In this document: in pieces, positions 48,201 through 60,200 of the stretch | How the letters are laid out: each line of letters begins with the position of its first letter | Numbering within the stretch: position 1 is the first letter of the stretch | Assembly: GCF_905404315.1 (NCBI RefSeq) | Contig: NC_066269.1 | Coordinates: 372,001 to 436,000, forward strand | Origin: Leptidea sinapis | Taxonomy: Eukaryota > Arthropoda > Insecta > Lepidoptera > Pieridae | Length of the DNA stretch: 64,000 nucleotides | Direction: 5' to 3' | Translations under genes and position numbers: made by a program | The notes under the pieces: model-generated | What the model was told of the DNA's origin: nothing | Seen by the model: only the letters and a program-made list of their open reading frames with translations | Databases searched by the model: none

Positions 48201-51200
48201 CTGATACTGGGGTGCACCAGACCAGAGATGACAGCAATACTCCATGTGTGGCCGGACCTGCGCTTTGTACAGCGCTAGAATGTGGGCCGGCTTGAAGTAT
48301 TGCCGTGCTCTATTAATGACGCCCAGTTTCTTTGAAGCCAATTTGGCTTTGCCCTCCACGTGGCCACGAAATTGGCATTCGCTCGAGATTTCGAGACCCA
48401 GTATTCCGATACTAGGCGAGGCTTTTAGGGAGGTGATTTTTCGGGATGATTATTCCTTAATGCGGCAATATGTTCCTTTAATCTAATTTCGAAATTCCGA
48501 CCTGTTTGACCTATATATACCTCGTTACAAGTGTCATACAATTACACTCATCGCCAAAAGGAAGGATTAGCAATAGGATCACCATTAAGTCCAATTATGG
48601 CTGAAATCTTATCTTTTCATTAATAAAATATCCACCCTAAAATAAAGTTTAAATTGGAATTCGAATCAAACCAATCTCTTAATTTTTTTTCACTCTCGTG
48701 CCAGATTTTGGCGAGTCAACACGTCCTGAGGATGCCTCGTGTAGAGGCGATACACGTGTCGAATTGTTTAAAGACAAATATTGGCGGAATTAACACTAAA
48801 GAAAACTCAAATCATTTGTATTAATAAATACAGTTCAGTTCCGAGCGCGCTCGGTAACGTACATGCTCACTGAACTTACGAATATAATTTATATTCGCGA
48901 TCTGCGCGGCAACCGCCGATGCACGGTTTTATGACTATGAGTTCCGAAAAACTCATAGCCAATAAATTGCTGGCGATCCTTCAGCACGCAATTGATAGTA
49001 TGGACGAGATCAGTATCATCCAGATCTGTCCATCAAATTTCAAGCGTGAGGAGATCATCGACGCCGAGTCGCTTCTGTCTGAGGTTTTGATGAAAACAGA
49101 CCGGATGCCGTCCCGCAGGAGGGATGAAAGGGGAGAGAGAAGTCTTAAGAACACGATAAACCTCCTGAAGGTGACCGACCCTGACGACGTACCGTCTTTC
49201 GTGGCGAGGAACTTGAACAAATTACCGCCCGTCACCTTCGACCGTGTCGACGTCACCAGGTTGCTGAAGGACATCACAGACCTCAAGGCGGGCCTGGCAG
49301 AAGTAGTGTTGAAATTAGAGGCATCTCAGAACACCATCAGGGACCTGCAAGCTGAAGTTGCGACGTTGCGCAACAATACTGCTGTAAGTAGGTCAATAGA
49401 TCTTTTTTTGATCTGGCAACCCTGCTACTATTGATACAGTGCTCCTAGATTTTTATCTTTTTATATAAAATTACTGCTAGTTTCATGTGGAAAGTGTAAC
49501 AGGCGGAAAGCAACATCTACGAAGAAGCTGCTTAGGCGTTATCTCAGATAAGTTCCAATTATTCGCAATAGAAATCAAGTAAAATAAGTTTGATTTATGT
49601 ACCCTCAAAACGGACTTCTTTTGTGGCTGTCAATATTTTTCTGCGATCACTCTCAACCGGCGAGTAAATATACTGTCAAAATCAATTGACAATTCAACTT
49701 TCGACACTGACAATTTGTCAAATTCATCTGACATTCTGTTTTCGGTTCTGACAAGCGTAAAATATTGCCAGCGTAGAAATTTTCTCCTACTGCACGGGGT
49801 AATATTAAAATGGGTCTCTGCATTAAGTGCAACAAGCAAATTAAGCCGACTGATATCAAACTGTGTAGCAAGTGCAGCAACGCCTACCATTAGTGCCTTG
49901 GAGTGCCTTCGGAAACATTTGGAAAGGAGTCCAAGACATACAAAGCGTCGTGGAAGTGCCCCGACTGCAAAACAAATAAACGAGGCGACAATTCAACTAC
50001 TACACCTTGTCAGGCCGTAGCCTTCAGCCCTAGAGACGACTCCCCACCACTGAATAGTAACGAGGAGCTCAAGCGATATCTAGACAGAAAGCTTGAAGAT
50101 ACGTTATCCCATCTTCTTAGAGAGATAAGACGCGACATTAGCACTGAAAACATTAACACTCGCAGCAGTATTCAGGAATTGACTGATAGTGTTAAATTTA
50201 TGTCGGACAAATTGGACAAGCTTCAAAGTGACCTAGCCATTACAACTGAGGTTATTAAAAAGCACGAGACAGAGATATCTGCTCTACGCAGCGAAGTAAC
50301 TGAGTTTAAGTCAAGACTAAACCAATTTGAACAGCACTCCCGCGACTGTAATTTAGAGGTACAGTGTGTCCCTGAGCATAGGACTGAGAACCTGAAAGCC
50401 GTAGTTCAGCAACTGTTAAATACTGTCGGCTGTGACCTGTCATCCCACGACCTTGTGAACTTCCATCGTGTTGCAAAGAGAAACCAAGAGTCCAACCGAC
50501 CTCGTTCCATTATCGTTAAGTTGGCGAGTCCCCTTGTACGTGACTCAGTATTAGCTGCAGTGAAAACTTTCATCAAGACTCACGATAAAGATAAACTCAA
50601 TACAAATCACCTGGGACTTGTTGGAAGCAAAAAACCAGTGTACGTGTGCGAGCATCTTTCTCCAGACACCAAAATTCTTCACGCGGCTGCCCGTAGTATT
50701 GCAAAAGATAAGCACTACAAGTTTGTGTGGGTTCGAGGTGGAAATATTTTTATCAGAAAGGACGTTAATTCCAAAAGTTTCGTAGTAAGAGACTCGGAAA
50801 TCTTAAACTCTCTCTAAATTTGTGTCTATGCTTTCATTAAGTAAACCTATTTGTAATCTTAAAATCGTATATCAAAATGTAAATGGTCTTAGAACCAAAG
50901 CGCATATTTTACGAGAAAATGTACTAAAACATGACTTGGACGTTATTTTATTAACTGAGACAAACTTAAACGAGTCTGTTTATGACCATGAACTTATAGA
51001 CAGCAGATACTTGGTTTTTAGGCGAGACCGAAACTCGACAGTCTCGCAGAAAGTGGAGGGAGGTGGGGTCCTCATAGCAGTCCACAAAAAACATTCCCCT
51101 GTTAGGAAATTGAAGTGGGAGTCCACTAATGAGAACCTTTGGATTACGATTAAGTTTGGTCAGGGTAACTCAAAAGTGGAATTATGTATTTGTACTTTAT

Positions 51201-54200
51201 ACCTTCCTCCCCCCGTTAAGTATGATTCTTTAGAAAATTTAATGAATAATATAACAAATGTTATACAACACAAAATGTCAAAAGAATCTATACTTCTTTT
51301 AGTAGGTGATTTTAATAGGCCCTACCTCCACTGGTCTCTCTGTACAGACCGAAACTTATGCTCTCTGATCCCTAGCTCTCCTACAGATAGCACAGACGCC
51401 TTGCTTATCGATTCTCTTTCTTTCAACGATCTCCACCAAATGTGTGCAATACCAAAATCACCGAAACTAGTATCAGTGACCCAGGGTGTCCCACTTGTGG
51501 ATTTGGAGACGCATCACCCGGTACTTGGTATTTCCGTTAATATTGTGGGTGCAACATTGAGGCCCCCAAAAATTAAAAAACACCCAGGCTTAATTTTAGC
51601 AAAGCTAAATATGACATCATTAGAAACGAGTTAGATAACATTAACTGGGAGGAAACTCTCGATCCTAGTTTAACAGTCGATGAGACAGTAGACGTTTTCT
51701 ATGATATACTTACATCCGTCAGTAATAAAAATGTTCCAATGAGTACGAAAGGTCGGAGCAATTTCCCATTTTGGTTCAGTCGATCGTTGATCCAGAGTTT
51801 GAAGGAAAAGGCAAAGTACCATCGTAGATTTAAAATGTATGGCAATCCAATGAATCAGTTTACATATAGGTTACTCCGCGAGAGATGTGACAAAATCCTA
51901 ACAACTGATATAAATAGGTTAAAATCAGAAGCCAAAAATTTAATCAAGAAGGATCCTAAATACTTTTGGTCTTTCATAAAATCTCTACGATCAAATAGCA
52001 GCGACATACCGGATGAAATGTCTTACTTAGATCAAAGCGTTCAAGGTGGCCAGCAGATTGCCAATATTTTTTCAGAATACTTTCACTCAACCTATCAGCA
52101 TTACCCAAACCCAAGAACTAAACACAATGAAATCGTCGAATGCCACATGTCACTTTGTTTATGTCGTTTCACAGACTCAGATGTCATATCAGCGCTCAAA
52201 AGCCTAGATGCAAATAAAGGTCCTGGTCCAGATTCTATACCTCCTAGTTTCTTAAAGGCCTGTGGCACAAAATTGGCTGAGCCGCTACGAATCATTTTCA
52301 ATAAGTCTTTACTATGTGGAACTTTTCCTTCAAGATGGAAGGTTGCGCACATCAGTCCAATTCACAAGAAGGGAGATCCTGGAGATATTACTAACTACCG
52401 GCCCATCTCAATTTTGTCTGCTATCGGTAAGCTGTTTGAATTACTCGTTCAGAAAAATATTTTTTTCCACCTTAAACCCTTGCTCATACCCCAACAGCAT
52501 GGATTTCTACCTGGTAGATCAACTACATCGAATCTTGTGGATTTTGTTAGTGACATTACTCAAGCTTTCACAGATGGTCACGAATTGCATGCTATTTACA
52601 CTGATTTATCAAAAGCCTTTGATGTGGTTGACCACGTACTGCTCATAGAAAAACTTGGTCACGCAGGAATATGTGGCTCTCTACTGCGGTGGTGCGAATC
52701 CTATTTGCAAAACCGTTCCCAAATTGTAAAGATCCGTGGCTTTAAGTCAATTTCAAGAGCCGTGCCATCAGGGGTTCCACAGGGCTCCCATTTGGGGCCC
52801 CTTTTTTTTCTTGGTCTTTGTGAACGATCTAGCGACTAAATTAAAATCCAAATTTCAAATGTTTGCAGACGACTTAAAAATTTATCTTGAAATTAAATCT
52901 ATTGAAGATACGATCATATTACAAAGTGATCTTGATACGATCTGCGATTGGTGTGTTAGTAATAGGATGGTTTTAAATTCCTCAAAATGTTTTTACTTAA
53001 ACTTTTCTCGAAAACGAAATTCTTCACTACTTACTTACTTCATAAATGCGTGTCCACTAACAGAAGTTTGTACAATGCGAGATTTAGGCGTCATGGTTGA
53101 CACAAAATTAGATTTTAGAGAGCACATTGACTACATTTCCAAAAAGGCATCTCGTCTTTTAGGTTTTGTGATTAGACAAACTAAATTTTTCAACGACCCT
53201 GATGTGTCGAAGATACTTTTTAACAGCTACGTGCGTAGTCTTTTAGAGTATTGCAGTCCGGTGTGGAACCCTTCTTACATATTCAAGTAATCTTTGTCGT
53301 CGATTAGACTGCTACGAATCTAGACTTGTGTATTTTGGCATGACGTCTCTTGTGCAGCGTAGGAAAGTGTCAGACCTTGTCTTTTTACACAAACTGATTC
53401 ATGGCCACATAGACAGTCCTCTTTTATTGAGTAAAATTAACTTGGCTGTCCCACGGCACTGCAGCCGTATTATTAATAGGAAAACGTTCAGTCTACCCTC
53501 AACACGCACAAATTATGGTCAACGTTCTAGTTTATATCGCATTTGTTCTCTGTATAATGAAGTCTGTCAGAAGGTAGACATATTCAATCCGTCAGTCCCT
53601 AGGTTCAGAAGACTTCTGTTAGAAAAAGCGGATTATTGGTTTGGGGACTGTGGGGTTGAATGGTGTTCATCTAGCTTAAGTTAATGTTTTTAGTTTTATA
53701 TAAAATCTAGAACACATTTCAAAGCATGCTGTGTTCACTTCCAGAAGCATTAAGAACAGCATTAAGAGTGTATCCCGTTTAGTGAACCTAATAAAAAAAA
53801 ATAGAGGCCAATAACATCAACACACGACGTGGGTCTTGCATTGCTTCGCCGGCGAGTTTCGAATCAGCGAAATTCGCCGCTGTGCCCGCACCTCCTCCCC
53901 TCTCGGACCTGCTGTCGTTACGTCCACACCTCAACGTGACTATGCTGCTGCCATCCGCCAGCAACCCAGAAAGCGGACAGTGCTGAGGATAGAAAGTGGA
54001 AGCGGGCACACCCGCAACGAATTCGCTTGTAGAACTGTGTCGAAGGGTCTCACCGAAGGAACCCGAAGGGAGTCATAACCAATGTGGCACAGCACCGATA
54101 GGACAGAACCAGCTCCTGCGTCCCGTAATCCCAGCGACGTATATCTACGTCTCTCGCTTTCATCACACCATCAAGGCCTTCGACATTGTTCAGTACTTGC

Positions 54201-57200
54201 TGAAGATGACAAGGTTCCGGTTGGGGGTCGAAAAGCTGGTGACGCGTCACGCAGTAGACTTCAACTCTTTTGTTGTTCGCGTCCCGACAGAACATATATC
54301 GACCTTCCTGGACGTGCAGCTGTGGCCGAATAGGGTCGTGCTCCGCAAGTATCGCGGACGTCGCCGACCGCCGGAAGCTGCCGAACCCGAGCCTCACATC
54401 GCCGCGAAAATGTGACGTAGATTTAAGTTATATATCATATGTATGTTAGACTATAAGGTATTTATTTTATGGGCCTTGTAGATTGAAATAAAGGAATTAT
54501 TATTATTATTATATTATTATTATCAATACATTGATGCCATCTAATAGGAAGCTCGTATGCCTTTGCGATAGAAAGGTTCGTTAATTCGCTGAGAAAGGTC
54601 TGGCGAATACGGAGGGTGACGAATGATTTCTTATTGCAGTACATGTAGAGTTAAAACGGTTACTCGTGCCGTATGAGGTCTCGCGTTATCTTGGAGCAAT
54701 AATGGTGAAGATCGATTCATGAGTCGGGGCTGTTTCGATGCTAGTTTTACTATCATTGTTTAGAGTTCGGCACGGTGGACGTCTGCCATTATTTCTTGAC
54801 CAGATAAAGCTATAGTGAATAACACCATGCGGAGACAACCAAAACAGTTACCATTACCTTTTTATTGGTAAGCTTTGCTTTAGGACACTGTTGCGGCGTT
54901 TGACATGGGGTCAACAATTACATTTTTCGCTTACGGATATCGTGAAGGATCCATTTACATCGCAAAATCGCAGGGTGCGTTCATCAGCAGTCCCCTCTCC
55001 AAACGCAACATTGATATTGCGAGCTGTTAGTTCCGCGTCGGAACTGGTAATCGGAAATCACTCGAATTTTCGAAGAATCCATATTTCTTGCATTAGCTGA
55101 ATAAAAAAATACAACTTAAAGTCGATAATCGTATGTTGCACATTTTTAAAAGAAGAACTATAGTCGGAAATGTAATTCGAGATCAAAAATGTACACAATG
55201 GTGTTGCCAACTAAAAATGATAACCTTTTCCATTGTGCGTGTTCTAATATACTAAAATATCATTTTAATATTATAAGTGTAGTATAATTACATAAAAATA
55301 AAAATTGCACAAGTTTTTTCTTTGCAATATAGCATAAAATTCATCCAAAAATTAAACTGTAAATTTATTGTGCAAACTTTGCTTTGATACTGGCAATATA
55401 ATAGTAGCTCTAAACATTTGGCTCGTCTACACAAGAAAAACGTAAATAATGTTCGGAAATAAGAAAAAGTTACGAAAAATCTTGGCCATAGTGACAAGTA
55501 TGACTGGTCGCCATATTGTATTGTTCATTCGGTTTCTGACGTTCGTCGTGATTGAATGTGCTCTTCGTGCTTTCCCGTTGTAGTTGTAAGGTTTTTTGTT
55601 TGTTATTAAGTTTTCTTTATTTTGTTTATATTTTTTTTTCCTTGTTAAGATAACAAGATCAAATCGAATCATAGATCCAGGTTCGTCGACATGCTGTCAC
55701 CGCCGAAAAAGAGACAACGCACTCCTATTTCTGTGTCTGAAAAGGTTATCAATACCTAAACATCATTATCGGTCTTTAGGTGATTGCAAAGAAGATCGCA
55801 TAGATTTTGGGTATTTCTGCGGTGACAGTGAGCAAAATATTAATTGAAAATAAAACCACTGAAAAAATTAAGCCATCTCGTAAAACTGGCTCTAAAAAGA
55901 ATATTCCAGACAAAGTTGATGAATTTACTTTGTCAGCACTAAGACGAAAAATGCATGCTGTATATATATATAAATTGATATATATAGATAAATAAATGAA
56001 AGTAAATATTATAAAATAACAAATTCTATCTCTGAACTTTTTATTGTGTTTGGCAGCTGTATGGCTCATTTTCTTTGCCTTAATATAGATACATTTATGA
56101 GTAGATACTTTTGTGCACTTGTGCACAAAAATCGATTTTGTGCAGCCTACATCGTGCACAAATAAGCAATTTCAGAGCATGAGAAGTGAAAATGTTATTT
56201 TGTGAATAAAGTTTCACTTGCATCGCGGATTCATACAACCACACAATAGCTTTTATTTATGTTTTGGACCAAGTGCCATGTAAATGTAACAAATATATAT
56301 AAAATTTTTTGAATGATAAATAAATGTTGGAACATATGTATGAGTGTGTAGAGTATGAGCCTACGCCTAATTTTGTAAATGTCACTATTCAAGATAAATA
56401 TTAATGACAAAATTAGCAACTGCCAAGCCCTACGCCTATACTCTGAAATGTTACTAGTGTGTCATTATACTAATAATTGTGAGTGGTGATCTATCAAACA
56501 GTGAGTTCCATCCTAGCTTGAACTACACAATTGACTGCATTATATCAATAACCACGCAATAACAATTCAAATAACTGTTATCTTCTTACTCATAGTTAAC
56601 ATTATTATTGCAGCAAAATCACATAATACCGTCTGAAAGCGCAGTACTGGACCTGGTCTCATCTCACTGCGAGCTGATGAGCACCAACACCAAGTACAGC
56701 ATCAGCACCTCGCTGATGATGCTGGCCTTTTCTGCATCGAAGATTCTAGAGATCGCGTCCGGACAAATTTCTGACAGCCTCGAACTAACCAGGAAGACAA
56801 TGGCCATTGTTCTACCTGCCATGGTATGTTATAAATATATACAATAAATTTTATTTTGTGTATTACATGCATTGACGTACTATGGACAACTAGACTCCCA
56901 ATCGCCTAGTAAAAGGTCGTCAAAACATGTCCAAGCGACGTTGAAATTAACTAATACAGATAACATTAAAACATTCATTCAAATTAACACCTTATTTCGT
57001 GGCAGTAATGTTCAAAATATATGAACGAAACCTGCCAAAAAGACGCGTAGCCAGAGTTTTGCTTCAGACAATATTCGAGCGGGAGTGAGTCTAGTTGTTG
57101 ATTGTACGTCAATGAATACAGCTAATAGTTAGGAAGACTTGTGTACGAGTCGAACATAGCACATCACTTTGCGCCCTATTAGCGGTTGCGTATACCGTAT

Positions 57201-60200
57201 GCCGTATTTACACATTTTGCACCAGTTCATGTTCGAACATAAGTCGGTGCGCGATTGCTCATAACCATTTTAACCATTTAAGACAAGATTCGGTTAATTT
57301 CTACATACCTACGCTAGCTGACCCGGCAGATGGAGTTCTGTCAAAAGAAAAAAATGATATAGCCATTGGCTATATCATGATGTGCAATCATATTTATGCA
57401 AGTATGCAATCAAAATTAATGAGTAAAAAATAAACCAAAAACGTATTTCTGAATGATTTAATAATATTATGTAGTAATAAAATGATAAATGATTAATATC
57501 GTATTTGTGTAAACAGCTCATACAATACTGTATAATGGATATAGTATGTTATCTGACACTTTGTTTACATTCTTTTTCTCGTCTTGATCACCCTACTGTA
57601 GGTGCACGCATTTTGAAAATAATATTACAATTCGCTTGTATGAATACCTCACAAGTAGAACATGTTACAGACCGACGGCCGCCTGAAGTTCCTCTCTGAG
57701 CCCTTGGGAGCCACCCTCACCACGATCGTCCCACAGGCGGTGAAGGCGGAGGAGGTCATACACGAGCACATCCTGAGAACCACTTACCATGTGCTGGTCG
57801 ACCACTTGCAGCCCTCTACGGAGAAGACTCTTCGAACTATCGTAAGTTATAAAGGCACGGATTATTATTTTGATTATTCATTGATATAGTGTTTGCTCTG
57901 CAAAAGAGAGCTGTTCGTGCTACATATAAGCTTGGTTATAGACAGTCTCTCAAAGAAAAATTTAAACAAATAAATATTATGACTGTTCATTGTCAGTACA
58001 TTTATGAAAATTTAATGTACGTTCACAAAAATCGTCAACTTTTTGCCCAAAATAGTGATTTTAATTATTATAACACAAGAAATAAAGGATTGCTTGGATC
58101 GGACAACCTGGGACTAGATAATGATTATTTTATAGCAATAATAATGACAGTACAATATTTCATATTTTATTAAACACAGCGTAAAAAGGGCATAAAAGGC
58201 ATTTCTTTTCTCAAAATTGATTCCTTTAGAATTCTTTTTGATGTCATTTCTAATATACTAGATTAGTTAGTAGACTACTACCGCTTTGGAAACAAATGGC
58301 GCTCTGAGAGAGAAGAAGCGGCGCAGAAACTCTCCCATTATTCTTTTTTTGCGCTCTTTTCAATAAAAATATACAATATTGTACAATCATTTCTATCGCT
58401 ATAAAATAATCATAATCTAGTCCCAGGCTGTCCGATCAGCTGTGGAGTAATAGGATTTACGACAAAGCCATTTTTTAGTAAAACATTTATATTTATTGAT
58501 AGATAATGCCTGAAAAGTGGCTGGGACTTTATTGTAGAAGTGTATACATTTACCCTTAAAGCTATTATGTATCTTATGAAGCCTACTAGAATTAGTAAAG
58601 AATTCTCGGAAAGTTTTTTGCGCCTCTTCTTCTCACTCAGAGCGCCAATTGTTTCCGAAGCGGTGGTAGTGTTAGAAATGACATGAAAAAGAAATCTAAA
58701 GAAATCAATTTTGAGAAAAAAATTGTTTAATGAATAGCACGTTTCTTTTCTTCAATTCCACCTATATTCTAGAACCAGGGAAACTTAGTAAGGAGTTAGA
58801 TCCCAGCCACATACTCGTAGATTGTAGTCATAATGTACACTACCTACCTACTCTCCAGCAAAAGAGCTATTTTGTCGTACAAAGCACCAGCCTATATGTC
58901 TGTTTCACATTAACCTGTTGTCTGTTTGTGTCTACTTTATTTAAAAAGTGCTAGCAATAACAACTTCGTACCTACTTCTCTAGATGCATTTACCAAACTT
59001 AAGATTGTAGACTTCTTCTTAATATTTGTACCTATAATGATGGTGATATATGTCGTGTAGTAGGTACTATAAGTATATAGTAACTTGTACATGTTTTTTT
59101 TAGAATACGTTTTTCTTTTAAAACAAAATAAACTATTTGTTTATTGTTCGTTGTTTTATTAACTGCAGTGTGTAATATGTTTAGCTATATTAAACACCAG
59201 TGCGCTTTATTGTTCACGCTGTTCAACTATAACTTCATTCTACTATGTTCTATTCAGACCGTGCTGTGAGACATTTTCATTCTGTCTACAGGTCACGCCG
59301 CTTTATTAAGTTCAACGGGTCTCTTTTCATTTTTAAGATCAAGGGAACAACAAATAACAGACTGTGAATGTAAGGTTAATTGAAGAAACTAAACAACACT
59401 ACAGTGAAATGTTTAAAACTAAACGATGGCGTCTTAGTTAAAACATTTACTTGAATTGAATTGAATGTTTCACAAGCTTTTTGTTTAAATCAAAAATTTA
59501 ATTTTTTATTGTCCGCCATTTTGTTTACTAAAATACACGAAATGTTGCACGCCAACCCACCGCTGATAATGCCCTGTTTTCGAGAGCATTGGCTATTGCA
59601 TATGCTATGGTTCCTCGGGTATGTGTCTGTTGAAGACGCAACGAGAACAGGAAAGCGTACTGGAAAGCATAACTAATATTATTCTTCATTCACGACAAAG
59701 CTGTAAGAATGACATACGCAACTCGTGTTAAGAACAATAAGTAAAAATGTGTAAGTTACACAATAGACTGCATTTAGTGCACCACCGACGCGGACGGTCA
59801 GCGCTCACGTCGGTAGAGCGTGGCGCGGACCATATGCGCTGACCAACTTGACCTCTTTAATATGTGCGTACTACTTAAGCAAACGATTACGGAATAAAAG
59901 ACGGGGAACATATCATGTTCACCCAATTATTAAAGAGCGCCTAATTGAAGGAGAAATTTGTTCAAAATATTCGAAATTTCCAGAACTAATTTTTTTACGA
60001 TTTTTGATGACGATGTTACATAAGCCCGTAGGGTCGGTCGCACTAAACGCACTAATTGATAGCCGTACCGCGTCAGCGGACCGACGAGTCCGCGTGTAGC
60101 TTATTCATCAGCGCTGGACTGAACACGATCGTATGTTTTCATTCTTATAGCTACGCTTGACCGACGACAGCGCTGACCGTCGGCCGAGCACTAAATACAG

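Larger units (their letters stand above)
47312..48829. mobile_element. Penelope-like element pieces with inverted pseudo-LTRs
   Basis: Arms at 47312-47447 and 48692-48829 are near-identical inverted copies. Between them the minus strand encodes a GIY-YIG endonuclease (TCNEVYIGQTGRNFEIRLKE, HIAALRNNHPE at 48545-48437, continuing after a nested LINE as SHFAKHLIDTGHSLGNNN at 47712-47660). The plus strand at 48550-48605 encodes KEGLAIGSPLSPIMAEIL, the RT motif typical of Penelope-like elements. RT plus GIY-YIG and terminal pLTRs define that class. The two halves face opposite ways, so the insertion is rearranged. Confidence 0.85.
49399..53804 (+). mobile_element. LINE W, nearly full-length CR1/Jockey-type
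   Basis: It carries a 5' UTR (49399-49809), ORF1 (49810-50817), ORF2 (50822 to about 53684), a 3' UTR and a poly(A) at 53791-53801. It is flanked by AGGTCAATA (49390-49398) and AGGCCAATA (53805-53813). Only a few lesions: one stop in ORF1 and three or four frameshifts or small deletions in ORF2. The youngest-looking autonomous LINE in the window. Confidence 0.9.
48830..54525 (+). mobile_element. ORF1-only element Y, split by LINE W
   Basis: The 5' part (48830-49398) holds the ORF1 start; the 3' part (53805-54525) holds the ORF1 end, a stop at about 54413, a short 3' UTR with AATAAAGG and an (ATT)n tail at about 54495-54530. No endonuclease or RT lies between the ORF1 stop and the tail. It is cut by LINE W with a duplicated AGG(T/C)CAATA. 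Confidence 0.75.
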
